A stretch of DNA of 64,000 nucleotides from Mesostigma viride (GCA_009746045.1 RPFO01000027.1:5820884-5884883), one strand, 5' to 3'. Positions 45,486-56,258 are shown, numbered from the stretch's first letter. A program made the numbers and translations. Notes: a model not told the origin generated them from the letters alone.

Positions 45486-45605
45486 AACGAGACAACCAGC
45501 GCAGGCCAGAAATCGGGAGAATCCGGACCATGGTAGCTCGAGTCTGCCGTTACATATCTTTTCCGCGTTTTCGAGTCGTTCATGATAATAAATATGTCCA
45601 TCGCC
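45486..45605 (+). repeat. SINE-like tRNA-derived repeat, copy 2
   Basis: It is nearly identical to copy 1 from GACAACCAGCGCAGGCCAGA to TTCGAGTCGTTCA. It carries GGTAGCTCGAG and a TTTCGAGTC version of the B box, and its body is shorter. It lies in the intron upstream of the main root-cap exon. Confidence 0.65.
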
Positions 45606-46890
45606 TGGTAGTGCGTTAACCTCCAGTGGCCATTAAGCCCATGTAATGATTAGCATTTCAGTGAAGCCTTCTGGGGAGATGCACACATGTACAAAGTAAA
45701 GTGAAATGACTCAAGCGATTGATGACAGGTCTTCAACCTTGAGTTGAGAAGGCAGCAACTGCATGATCTGGCACGCGGGGTCGAGGTGACCACCATGTGG
45801 TCAATTTGCTCGCACTGGTGACTTAATTGGTGAATCAAATGAAAAGCCCCCACGCCAACGGTATACCATCACCAAAGCAGAGGTCACGATAGGTTATAGT
45901 AACAGGCTGCAGCCTACATAGGAGCTAACTGCTGTGATCTGGGGAAGATCGAGGACATTCCAATCTGACACGGGCCACCCGGCAACACAGACAATCTGTT
46001 CTACCATCACCCTACCACGTACCAATGTGCTGACAACACTCCAAGCTACTACGTCCAATCATTTGATATCAACAGCACAAACAAACCTGGGCCTTCCTAC
46101 AAAAGATTCCTTGATCGTCTGCCCTTTAGTCAATCGACTGTCCAAATTGTACAGTATCAAGTGTTTTACTGTGTGATGGTGACACACGGCCGGGGTCAGA
46201 CTGCAGTGATCCTCTCCTTTCCACAGCAATGCGCCGCCCTAATCCTTGCCATAATTGCTGCTATACAGAACAATGCACATTGTGTGAACCCTAGGTGCGT
46301 ACTACGATGCATGAAGAGAAGATTCATTGCATGAACCTAAAGCTCTGACATCAACATACATATTTTTCACCTGACTATGATCACCATTTAATAAGCAATT
46401 GACAAAACAGAAGGGGAGGGGGGAAGCGGGGACGAGACAGGACTGTAGCGAACACGAAATGGTAATCATGGACCAAGTGCATGACCACCAGCACCTGGAA
46501 AACAAGAGCTCTGAGGAACATCGAACTTAATTATACCAATACAAACAAGGGCTATATGAAGTTTCCCAAACTAGGCCACTACTAATACACGCACCGATGT
46601 GGTTTCAAGATCAACCGGTTTTGAATCTGGCTGTCACTAGATTGCCCACAATCAATGTTTTAAATAGAACTCCAGGACTTCCCCTTTCATGCTTGCTAAT
46701 CTCACTAGTTACACAATGTGCCATGCATATATGCATATGCAAGCATGCGCATTCATGGATGCAGTGTGTAGAATGCCGTATCTGCCCCTGCCTCATGCAT
46801 GCATTCAGTTCAATCCCCGTACAGATAGATATCTCAAAGAAGCACGCACCGTGCAGAAATCATAAATTATACAACTCAGGCGCGCGTAAA
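45606..46890. other. Intron of the root-cap gene, no features seen
   Basis: About 1.3 kb between the exons at 45264 and 46896 holds only short frames without recognisable motifs, so I treat it as intron. The plus frame at 45934-46176 is unsupported. Confidence 0.4.
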
Positions 46891-46895
46891 CAAAC

Positions 46896-47009
46896 CTGGC
46901 AGGCACTGATCCCCCGCCTTGCGGTTGCCCGGAGAGCGCCCGTCACTCAGCTTGCAGGCAAAGCCGGTGAGGCAGCCCCAGTCCTGCCCCCTGCGGTTGT
47001 CGGCGCAAA
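46896..47009 (-). CDS. RTX/root-cap secreted protein, Cys-rich exon
   Basis: This 114-base exon follows a CCACCAG acceptor (47010-47012) and ends CCAG before GTTTGT. It starts with two bases of a split codon and leaves one base. The peptide CADNRRGQDWGCLTGFACKL then SDGRSPGNRKAGDQCLP has five Cys, as in small extracellular modules. The phases join it to the RTX exon (ends G) and to the next exon (starts CT), making CLPACLVDN. The module is not recognised. Confidence 0.68.
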
Positions 47010-47393
47010 CTGGTGGGGTTGACAGGGTCCAGCACGACCATGGGACAGGGTGAGGCATGACCAACAATAAGTACGCAGACTCAGGCACTGGAATGCATGC
47101 ATACACAATTAATGAGTTCTCCGGTCAACTTTAAACTTTGAACCAGCATTATGTAGCTTAGTGGGTCCGAGATGCACGCTTCATGATTTACCTAGTTTCA
47201 TAATGAATGCACACACAGGTGTGGGCTCAAATGATCGAGCCCCTACAGGCGACAGCGCTCCCAAGACAGCCTACACTGCATGCAATTACTATATTAAGCC
47301 ACGCGTGTTTGGTAAAATGCAGAGTCCAACTCCAGAACTTCTTTGTGAGCATTTATACTCAAATCCCTCAACTTGCAAGGCATGCGGACCAAA

Positions 47394-47462
47394 CCAGCAA
47401 ACTCACGCGCGGCAAATATGCCGGGTCGGCATGGGGCCCAGCCCGCAACCCGTAACAGCACT
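47394..47462 (-). CDS. Possible small exon of the root-cap gene
   Basis: A GGGGTAG acceptor and a consensus GTGAGT donor frame a 54-base open piece. In the phase required by its neighbours it reads LLRVAGWAPCRPGIFAA, ending in a split codon. The CRPGIFA motif resembles Cys-rich extracellular modules. Its length is a multiple of three, so the gene reads with or without it. Low confidence. Confidence 0.25.
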
Positions 47463-47549
47463 ACCCCATGATTAGAGGTGACACATCTTGTCCATGCTAA
47501 CAGCAGCCTGCCAGGGATGCAGCCACCATCAGCTGTGACAGTATCAAAG

Positions 47550-47740
47550 CAACAACCAGCGCAGGCCAGAAATCTGGAAGAATCCGGACAATGGTAGCTC
47601 AAGGCTGCTGTGATGTTATCGGCGTTTGTCGAGTCGTTCGATCAGGAGGATGGAAATGAAAGGAGGTGGATATGTGTAGCCTTGTTCGTTGAAATCATCG
47701 CTGGCTAACGTTCATCAAGACCTAGACGTATGACCATTCA
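47550..47740 (+). repeat. SINE-like tRNA-derived repeat, copy 3
   Basis: It starts CAACAACCAGCGCAGGCCAG, has GGTAGCTCAAG and TGTCGAGTCGTTCGA, and ends GACCTAGACGT. It is more diverged than copies 1 and 2 but keeps the same order and length as copy 1. Confidence 0.6.
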
Positions 47741-47917
47741 TAATTCTGATGGCTCAACTCAATAAGATTGCTAAGTGGCTTTGAACTACAAAACATGTTA
47801 TTCCGGAGTGCTTAGTTAAGTAAGTTTATTGCCATGCACTCTCTACAATAAACAAAACGTCCGCTGTCATGTAGTGGTTGTTTATAGCATAGTGTGCCTC
47901 CCTCAGATGGCATGTAA

Positions 47918-48036
47918 GTTGAAATAGCTTTTAACTATTACTTTTTGTGCGCCAACTCAAGGTTAACGCACATCCTGCCCAGTATGTGCATGAACCTTGA
48001 GTTGGCGCACAAAAAGTATTAGTTAGCTATTTCAAC
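47918..48036. repeat. 119-bp near-perfect inverted repeat (hairpin)
   Basis: The left arm begins GTTGAAATAGC and includes CTTTTTGTGCGCCAACTCAA; the right arm is its reverse complement with a few mismatches. The arms are about 50 bases, and inside them GCACAT/ATGTGC extends the stem around a loop of about 10 bases. It lies in an intron of the root-cap gene. It may be a fold-back element or a small-RNA precursor. Confidence 0.85.
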
Positions 48037-48332
48037 TATGTACGTAGGTAGCAATAAAGCCACATGCAACCATATGCAGACATGGACAATTCATTGATCA
48101 TTCAAAAGGCCAGGTATTCCAAGCGGTACAGCAGGCCACCTGGCGGGTTCAAGCCAACAGAATGGTATCCCACTAGCTCCCACATGCATAATGAACGCCC
48201 ACAACATACCCGGCAGCTGGCATACTGGGTTCTAGCTACCATATTATATAAACTTTACATAGAAAAATACTAGCAAGTCACGTACGAATGCCCACCATGC
48301 AGCACCAACGGCCCACATCACCCGGCCCCTAC

Positions 48333-50660
48333 CTGCATACTTGTCCACGCCCCCGTTCGAGTTGCTAATCGTGTAGTTGAGCCCGCGCCCGTCGATGATG
48401 ATGTTCAGGCCCGGCCCACCCACGAACCGCGTACTGCCATCCACGCCAATCATGATGTCATCGTCCTCTCCACCGTTAAGGAGGTCACTCACTCCGCCCA
48501 CCAGGACGTCGCTGCCCGTATCGCCATACAATTTGTCGTAGTCCACATCATCCTCCCCGTGGAGGTAGTCGTCCCCCCTCGCGCCAGATACGGTGTCGTT
48601 GCCCGCACCACCCCACAGCGTGTCAGACCCGCTCCCACCCTGCAAACGGTCAGTGCCTTCGCCACCTAACATGGTCAAGCTGCCACTCCCGATGTTAGTG
48701 AGATTGTCATCACCGTTGTCGCCCGATATGACAATGTTGTTACGACCAAAGGACCAAACTTGCATGTCATCGTTACCGTTGCCGCCCGATACAGCAACAT
48801 TGGTGATGCTAGAGTAATCGGTATCGATGCCCGTAATTATGTAATCGCTACCATTGCCGCCCGACACAGCAACGTTGCTGACGCTATAGTCATGGGCAGC
48901 GATGTTCGTTCTTATGTTGTCGTTACCGTCGTCGCCCGATACGCCAGCAGAGCTGACGCCATAATAGTGAGTGTCGATGTCCGTTCTTATGTCATCATCA
49001 CCGTCGCCGCCCGATATGCCAGCAGAGCTGACGCCAGAATAGGGAGTGTCGATGTCCGTTCTTATGTCATCATCACCGTTGCCGCCCGATACGGCCATGA
49101 CGTTGGCCCCATAGTAGGTGTAGGTGTGGGTTGTTATCGTGTCGTTACCGTTGCCGCCCGATACGGCAACGACGCTGGTGCCAAATGCGGCGTAGGTGTT
49201 CGTTGTTATGTCATCGTTACCGTCGTCGCCCGTTACGCCAACGCTGCTGAAGCCAGACCCAAGGCCAATGTCTGTGTCCACGTGATCGGCACCGTCGCCG
49301 CCCACTACTACAACGGTGCTGAAGCCGCCATCATAAGTGTGAACAACCGTGTGCACGTCATCGTTACCATCGCTGCCCGATACGAAAACGTTGCTGGAGG
49401 CATAAGGCGCAACCGTGCCGATGTGCGTGTACACGTCATCATCGCCGCCGCCGCCCGATACGCCCATGATGGTGTCCCCATAGTAGGCGTAGGTGTTGGT
49501 TGTTATCGTGTCGTTACCGTTGCCGCCCGATACGCTAACGGCGTTGACGCCACCAAATGCGGCGGCGGTGCGCGTGTCCACGTCATCATTCCCATCGCCG
49601 CCCGATACGTCAACGAAGCTGGCGCCGTCATACCAAGTGTCGATGAACGTGTACACGTCATCGGTACCGTTGCCGCCCGATACGGCAACGTAGCTGGCGC
49701 TGCCATCCCAAGTGGCAATGTCCGTGTGCACGACATCATTACCATCGCCGCCCGATACGTTAACGTTGCTGATGCCAAAACCGTAAGTCTCGATGTCCGT
49801 GTGCACGTCATCATCACCGTCGCCGCCCGATGCGTCAGCGTTGTTGACCCCATCATAGACGGTGACGTCCATTTCTATTTTGTCGTTACCGTCTCCGCCC
49901 GATACGTCACCGTTGGTTTCGGAATAAAAGGCATAGAGGCCCGCTGTTACGTCATCGTTACCGTTGCCGCCTGATACAGCAACATGGGCGCCGGCAACCT
50001 GGGCAATGATGGTGTCATTGCCATCGCCACCCGCTACCGTGACGTTATGGCCGTACAGATTGACCACCATGATATCGTCACCAGCGCCGCCCTGCAGCTC
50101 AACTTGATCGTAAATAAACCCTTGTAAGCCCAGGAAGTCATCACCAGCGCCACCAGTCATAGTGACACCATCAACACGATACACATATGCGCCCACTGTG
50201 TCATCGCCCTCGCCACCGTCGAGATGGACCCTGGTCCCGGGATCCTCGATATCATCCACATGAATGGTATCATTCCCCGCGCCTCCCGAGACGTGCAAGT
50301 CTTTGCTCTCAGCATCAATCACCAACACGTAATCGTCACCATCGCCGCCTGAGACCGACAACGCATTCAAGCCGACGGTGTGGAATATCGCGATCTCGTC
50401 GTGCCCTGAGCCGCCGGACGCCGTAACGTTGTCAGCAACCAACTCATAGGTACCAAGGTAATCATTGCCACTGTCGCCCAACAGTGTCACGTTGGCCCCA
50501 TCACCAAACGACCTGTACACGAAATCGTCCCCGTCCCCTCCGGAAACCACCGCGTTGGCACCATCGCCGTACTGCCCGAGATCGTCATCGCCCCCAAGAC
50601 CGTATATGTATACATTATCCGAACCCGGAGGTGCTACGATAAACTCGCCTTCATCCGTGC
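48333..50660 (-). CDS. RTX/root-cap secreted protein, giant RTX repeat exon
   Basis: This 2,328-base exon follows a GGTGCAG acceptor (50661-50663) and ends GCAG before GTAGGG. It encodes about 775 residues with some 34 GGxGxD-type turns (for example SGGDGNDDV, GGAGNDTI). These are the calcium-binding nonapeptide of RTX (hemolysin-type) repeats, which fold as beta-rolls when calcium binds. Most turns are spaced at about 25 residues (VSGGNGNDTITTHTYTYYG type units). Only near the C-terminus do contiguous nonapeptides appear (GGSGSDTLWGGAGNDTVSG). No protease or acyltransferase domain is attached, so it looks like a surface or adhesive scaffold rather than a toxin. The RTX motif is mainly bacterial, so acquisition by transfer is possible. 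Phases fit the Cys-rich exon downstream. Confidence 0.82.
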
Positions 50661-50675
50661 CTGCACCGCATGGGG

Positions 50676-51096
50676 AAGCATACACGTGGCATGCACTGGT
50701 GACAATATTAGTAGTAGTAACATCATCATGGGGAAGCATAAACGTGGCATGCACTGGTGACTATATTAGTAGTAGTAACATCATCATGGGGAAGCATACG
50801 CGTGGCATGCACTGGTGACTATATTAGTAGTAGTAACATCATCATGGGGCACCATACATGTGGCATGCACTGGTGACTATATTAGTAGTAGTAACATCAT
50901 CATGGGGAAGCATACGCGTGGCATGCACTGGTGACTATATTAGTAGTAGTAATATCATCATGGGGAAGGATACGCGTGGCATGCACTGGTGACTATAATA
51001 GTAGTAGTAACATCATCATGGGGAAGCATACACGTGGCATGCACTGGTGACAATATTATTAGTAGTAACATCATCATGGGGCAACATCCCGATGTT
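50676..51096. repeat. 58-bp repeat, about 7 copies
   Basis: Seven 58-bp units contain CATCATGGGGAAGCATACGC and GGCATGCACTGGTGACTATA. They abut the acceptor of the RTX exon and include the sequence just upstream of it, so the array is again an expansion of a splice-junction neighbourhood. Confidence 0.93.
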
Positions 51097-51200
51097 GCTA
51101 ACACGCCATGCTAGTACATGCTCAAATGCGCGAAAGATTATTACAACAAAAAAGATTTTCAAAAGACTGCCAGGACGGGAGACAAGGGTGACGGGCACAC

Positions 51201-51250
51201 GAGCCCAGGTGGTTTGAAAGAGGTAAAAGCCGCGGCAGCATTGCCCTCCA
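51201..51250 (-). CDS. Possible small exon linking signal peptide to RTX region
   Basis: The signal-peptide exon (ends with two bases) and the RTX exon (starts with two bases) do not fit directly, so a linking exon of length 3n+2 is expected. A 50-base candidate between a TAAG acceptor and a GTGTGC donor gives GGQCCRGFYLFQTTWA in the right phase. The donor is weak, so this is a suggestion only. Confidence 0.3.
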
Positions 51251-51906
51251 CTTAGTAGTAAGTAAGTACTAGTTAGTAGGAGATATATGTTCACATTATG
51301 CACTGACACTAATCTTTCAATTCATTCCTGTTAAAAGCGATCGCAGCTGCTACTAGCACAAAGTTAGAAAAACCATACATAAGAGTCTATGACAACAAGG
51401 TCCACTAACAACGCATGATGAGCTTGCTTGAGGGATGGCGGGGGGTATTACTACGGTGTGTAGGGTTGATCGGCGATGGTTAATTGTGCGCTCGCACAGT
51501 GGCCACTGGCCAGGCCTAATGATCTGTATTCGGGAGAGTCGCCGTACTAAAAGACTGTCCTACATTCATTACCTACGTGACCCAGCGTCTAGGACGATCA
51601 TGAAGAATAACATGGATGAGCTAGTGATGCATGACTGCGCCGACCGTGCGTTGCTTATGTACTGCCAGGGTTGAATTAAGGTCGATGCAACCGTTATTCA
51701 GGTGGCTGTTTGAAGCAGGGGCGAGCAGTGGACTAATAGAGTCCCTTAGAATGAATTAAGCAACACAGCTTAGGCCATCATCGCGCTTTCTTATCTGTGG
51801 GCACTGGTAGCTGTGCTGTACTGCTACTAGTGCGGGGTAGATATTATTATTAGTCATGAATTACAGCATCAATCTCGCTGGATTCATCACGTAGCTATCA
51901 ACGTAC

Positions 51907-52025
51907 CTGTATAGACCACGTTGTAAGCCATCCCAGGCTGCTGCAGTGGGAACGAGCAAAAACAAGAAGATACCAACTAAGGTCAGGGCGGCAACCGTGC
52001 TGCCAGCGAGGATGACATTGTCCAT
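51907..52025 (-). CDS. RTX/root-cap secreted protein, signal-peptide exon
   Basis: ATG at 52025 opens MDNVILAGSTVAALTLVGIF followed by LFLLVPTAAAWDGLQRGLYR, then AG before GTACGT. The short N-terminus, long hydrophobic core and PTAAAW cleavage-like site fit a secretory signal peptide. It lies at the expected 5' position of the minus-strand gene. A second candidate first exon lies at 53213-53299 and could splice to an acceptor at 52044-52046, which would make this exon internal. Confidence 0.55.
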
Positions 52026-52029
52026 TTGC

Positions 52030-53060
52030 AGGGGAGTAAAACGCTGGACGGTTAGCAGACTGAGATATTGTTATAGTTAAGAAACAATACTGCACGCGGA
52101 TGTTCCCCAAATGAGGTTCCATTTGCTGCAGATACTTCTGCCCGGCATGATCAGCAAGCAGCACGGGCTCTGCTGCAGTCTACAGCTTATTCCTGCAACG
52201 TCAATGCATGTTCATCCCAGCTGCTGCACATGCATGGCACTGTATAGCCAGTACATACGGACGCTGATTATAACTAGGTGATGAGCGCACTAGTTGGCCC
52301 GCAGTAGATAGCCGTAGTTGGCCACTGAAGAGAAAGCATGCAGGCAGAAATGCTATATACATAGCGATTATATATGCTAACATTACTACTACTAGTTGTT
52401 CTATAATACGTACATATGTGGCGTGAAAAAAGATTATTTATTAGCTGATGGTACGCAGGAAATTCACATCAACAGACACCACGTTAGCCATAATGTCCAA
52501 GGTATCCCCTTTAATAAATGCTTGCAGGTATTTCTGTAACTTAAGTTATACGATGTCATATCGGCCCCTGAACTGGCCATTGATCGCCTTGAGCTGCCTG
52601 TAAGTATCATGGTTATAGTTTATCACATGCCGGATTAAATCTTAGACGTACACATCCTTAGGTGTATTAAAGCGTGTATACGATCGTCTTTGTGGTTGAT
52701 CAACCAGCAAATCAATGACTACTACTATATGAATAACAGGCGCGCGGATGACTGACAAGAGCTGAAGTTGCCGCAACAAAATGCAAACTGGGGCTGATCA
52801 TCTACTGACTTGGTGCGCAAGGATAGATGGCAAGTAGTGATGAAGGAGACCACCCCCAAGCCTGTGGGGGCTCCGCGTGTGACCAAGTATGGCATTCATA
52901 GCGATTCGGGCCGCGGTGCCCACACCCCTGTAACTAGGACCTAGATAGCTTACTATACCATCCATTCCATCCCATCATTCCCATGTTCCCCTCCCACTGA
53001 GGACTTATGCTCACGTGACGCAGTCACGTGTCTATTAATTAATTAATTAATCTACTGACT
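52030..53060. other. Non-coding stretch, 5' region of the root-cap gene
   Basis: No convincing gene is present in about 1 kb. It contains the second copy of the dispersed repeat (52927-53051). It is either promoter or first intron of the root-cap gene. Confidence 0.35.
52927..53051 (+). repeat. Dispersed repeat, copy 2
   Basis: It matches 32801-32913 almost base for base, with small insertions near 52950 and 52972. It includes CTCACGTGACGCAGTCACGT and ends in (TTAA)n. Confidence 0.8.
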
Positions 53061-53212
53061 TATGTAAAGTAGTAGGACTATATAGTGCCTAGCTCTTGCT
53101 GCCATGAGCACAGCTGTGAATGGTGATTAATATAGCCCAAAACATATAAGGCCCGCTGCAAGTACTCGGATAATCGATCGATCCGCCAAACGCCTAATGT
53201 GAGATAGCTTAC

Positions 53213-53299
53213 CACCAACATGCATTGGAGGGTAGCCAAGAAGGCCAGAACGAAGGCCCATGAACACTGCACCCGGCGGCCGGCCATCCGCCCCGGCAT
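53213..53299 (-). CDS. Possible signal-peptide first exon
   Basis: ATG at 53299 (or 53287) reads MPGRMAGRRVQCSWAFVLAF then LATLQCMLV, followed by a GTAAGC donor in phase 0. A basic start followed by a hydrophobic core looks like a signal peptide. It could be the true first exon of the root-cap gene, spliced in phase to CAG-CGT at 52043, or the start of an unrelated transcript. Confidence 0.35.
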
Positions 53300-53559
53300 T
53301 AATGTGCGCATTAATGTGAAGACAAGCCAGGAAGCGTGGAACTCAGGTCGAAGTTGAGTTGAGATGAGTCGAGTTTTATCACTTTCATGGGAGGCTATTC
53401 CCACGCCGTTAGGTCGTGAATTTTTTTATTTTTTTTATTTTTTTTTTCCTTTCAAGTGAGGACTCGCGATCGCTTAAGATCTTCTGTACGATCTTCCTTG
53501 CTGCGATGGGGCCAACTTCAGTCCCTGCAGCATAACGCACGCGCGCCGCGTGCTGAACG

Positions 53560-53600
53560 GCTGTACGTTGTTGTTGTCGTCGTCGTATAATGTCGTTACG

Positions 53601-53645
<45 letters not shown>

Positions 53646-53800
53646 GTCCCACGCCGCACATGGGCAGCAGAGAATCGTCGTTACGTGTGTGGCGTACGGG
53701 CCACAGGATGCCCGTCGGTCTTTCATATGTTTAGATATGCGCCGCACGTGGACAGCAGAGATTTGGAAACGGCGAATCCTCTGTTGTTGTTGTTGTTGTT
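53560..53800. repeat. (TTG)n tracts with a duplicated 100-bp flank
   Basis: Two (GTT)n tracts (53603-53645 and about 53783-53801) are each followed by GTGTCCCACGCC and a GCACATG/GCACATA motif, which points to a duplicated block. Frames read as poly-Cys, poly-Val or poly-Gln are artefacts. Confidence 0.85.
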
Positions 53801-54287
53801 GTGTCCCACGCCTGACGCCGCACATAGATTCTGGGAATTTTGTCCCTTTGGCTTGCTTTTGGTGTTAACTTTTAACACCACGAAACCGCCAAATAACACC
53901 AAATCAGCATAGATTCTCTCGGGTGTATTGTAATATCGTTGGTTAATACTAGAAATCGCACAGAACAATCTCGTTGCGCCGATTGGTCCATTTTTAACAC
54001 CAAATCCCTTAAAACACTCCGTCTTAGCCTAGGCTTAGCAGGGATTAAGGCCCAGTCTATACGGATTTTAAGTAAAAACCGAACCGGACATTTTTAGCTG
54101 AAAATTGGGTCCGGAGGTAAAAATTTCAGTCTATACGAAACTCAACTGTCTGGACCGCAAGTAGAGTGGTTCCCGCCAAGTCGATGACGTGGCGCCAGCT
54201 CCGTGCCCGGGCAATCAGGCAATTACAGGCAATTAAACCCAAAACACTGACGGCGGGGAAGGGGAAGATGACCCGCGGTCGCCAGCC

Positions 54288-54539
54288 ATGGCGGACAATG
54301 CCGAAGGAGATGGACCATTGCTGCCACCCGAAGCGCGAAATCATTGCGTGCCATGCGGAGTCGCCCATGGGAAAACGCCGAAGTGGACGATGAGAGAAAA
54401 AGCGCGTTTCGGGCATGTCGTAATTGACGAAAGCATCCGAGCAGCGTATTCAGTTAAAGGATATATCGGTTTCTTTTTACTTTTTATGATGATTTGTAGT
54501 CGTAAACTTGCAAGGGTGGCCAGAGATCGCCGAATCTAG
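54288..54539 (+). CDS. Possible second protein of the Harbinger element
   Basis: This 83-codon plus-strand frame starts ATG in CCATGG context. It includes KTPKWTMREKARFGHVV, faintly like the start of a Myb/SANT-type domain, which second proteins of Harbinger elements carry. It is too short for a full domain, so exons may be missing or the copy is decayed. Confidence 0.25.
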   Translation: MADNAEGDGPLLPPEARNHCVPCGVAHGKTPKWTMREKARFGHVVIDESIRAAYSVKGYIGFFLLFMMICSRKLARVARDRRI

Positions 54540-55784
54540 CGACCATGCTGCACAACTTTGGTGTGCCGCAATGCGCCATTATGCGGCCACCGCCTGGGCT
54601 AAGGTAATGCCAGCCATGCCAGGTAAAGCTGAGTTATCGTTTCCTTGTCGACGTATGACGTTTAGGTATACGTTCTAGCTTGTGTAGCACATTCTTTTTG
54701 CATTATTCATGTTCTTTCTTGACCCTGGCCTGGCCCCTTCCTAAAACACCATTCATAGATGCCTCCCTCAGTCAGTTGACCTGCCATAGTGTGATGGTGA
54801 TAAGTTTTAGAGGCTGTATGGGCTTGAATACCTCCATATATGTTTGTTATACATTTCCCACACACATATTGCATGAGTGAGAGGCAGTTGGCTGGTTTCT
54901 GTGGCATCATCAAGCACGTAACCGGTGAGTAGAAGCTTCCCATTGTCAGTGAGCATGTGCCACCAGGCGTGCTGCAGGCCATCACCTGGCAAGCTATAGC
55001 AGCTTAGGCCTAGTTTATCCTTGCTAGGGCAAGCTGAAATAGGCTTAACATCACTAGTTTGTTGGTGGCTGCCTCCTAGAATGCATGCCTTGCGTAGGGT
55101 GTCTGTACCACGTTACCTACGTGCATGGACAAGGTGGCAGCTGCACATAGGTGCCATGTAAGGGCAGTGTGATGATGCAGTTATGTTTCCCCATCATTGT
55201 GGAAGGGAAATGTATTGTATGGCATGGTTGGTGGCCATATTAGTAGGTATAAGTAGGTAGTATGCCAAGCCCTACCCCCTTGGTTGCTTTTTACCAACGG
55301 TACCCCTATGGGCTGTACTGGGTGTAGCTGCTGGTATACCCAACCAAGTGATGACCCCAAAGGCTCAAACTGCTCAGCAACTAATTGTTTATCATCCCTG
55401 AAGTGGTAGGTGCCTAGCTCTCATAACATGATTCAAAATGCACATTCTACCAAAACTGAAAACGCGCGTCTTGACCGCCCTGACTTTTACGGTAGTTATA
55501 CATGGCCTACCCTGCATATATGTAAGGTTGTGATGTATCAACCCGAAGAGCAACTCATGGACATGCTTGGCCCCCAAGGACAGCCATTGGATATGGGTAG
55601 GTTGGATGGCATCTGGTTTGCAAAGTTGTGAAGTTACAGCCGATGCATCGGCAGTATTTCTGCCCATTTAGGGGTTAAGTTTGACAACTGTGATGGTCAT
55701 CAACTACCATTGCACATGCATCCTTTTTGACGTTACAATAGCGGGATTAGGCAACATTCTCATCCTCACCGCTTGTGGGTAAAA

Positions 55785-56258
55785 AAAAAATGGCAACCAA
55801 ACACCATGCCACACGTGGCACACTCAAGCATACACCAAGGTGGGTAAAAAAAACTGGCAACCAAACACCATGCCACACGTGGCACACTCAAGCATACACC
55901 AAGGTAGGTAAAAAAAACTGGCAACCAAACACCATGCCACACGTGGCACAGTCAAGCATTATACACCAAGGTGGGTAAAAAAAATTGGCAACCAAACACC
56001 ATGCCACACGTGGCACACTCAAGCATTATACACCAAGGTGGGTTAAAAAAAACTGGCAACCAAACACCATGCCACACGTGGCACACTCAAGCATACACCA
56101 AGGTGGGTAAAAGAAACTGGCAACCAAACACCATGCCACACGTGGCACACTCAAGCATTATTATACACCAAGGTGGGTAAAAAAAACTGGCAACCAAACA
56201 CCATGCCACACGTGGCACACTCAAGCATTATACACCAAGGTGGGTAAAAAAAACTGGC
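55785..56258. repeat. 64-70-bp minisatellite, 7 copies, inside the Harbinger element
   Basis: Units start TGGCAACCAAACACCATGCC (first three at 55791, 55855 and 55919), contain the palindrome CCACACGTGG, and end in an A-run of varying length. They abut the 3' end of the transposase frame. Length variation comes from ATT/ATTATT insertions. Confidence 0.95.

Noticed and set aside
48760-49974. 404-codon plus-strand frame opposite the RTX exon
   Set aside because: It is a shadow of the repeated minus-strand coding sequence. The minus frame has GGxGxD motifs, splice sites and phase agreement, and the plus frame has none.
48333-50660. A bacterial RTX toxin gene or bacterial contamination
   Set aside because: There is no toxin, protease or lipase domain or secretion operon. 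The sequence has eukaryotic splice sites in phase with root-cap-domain exons and sits among eukaryotic transposons.
53409-53912. Poly-Thr, poly-Gln, poly-Cys or poly-Val ORFs
   Set aside because: They arise from (TTG)n tracts and their complement; no conserved flanking protein sequence is present.
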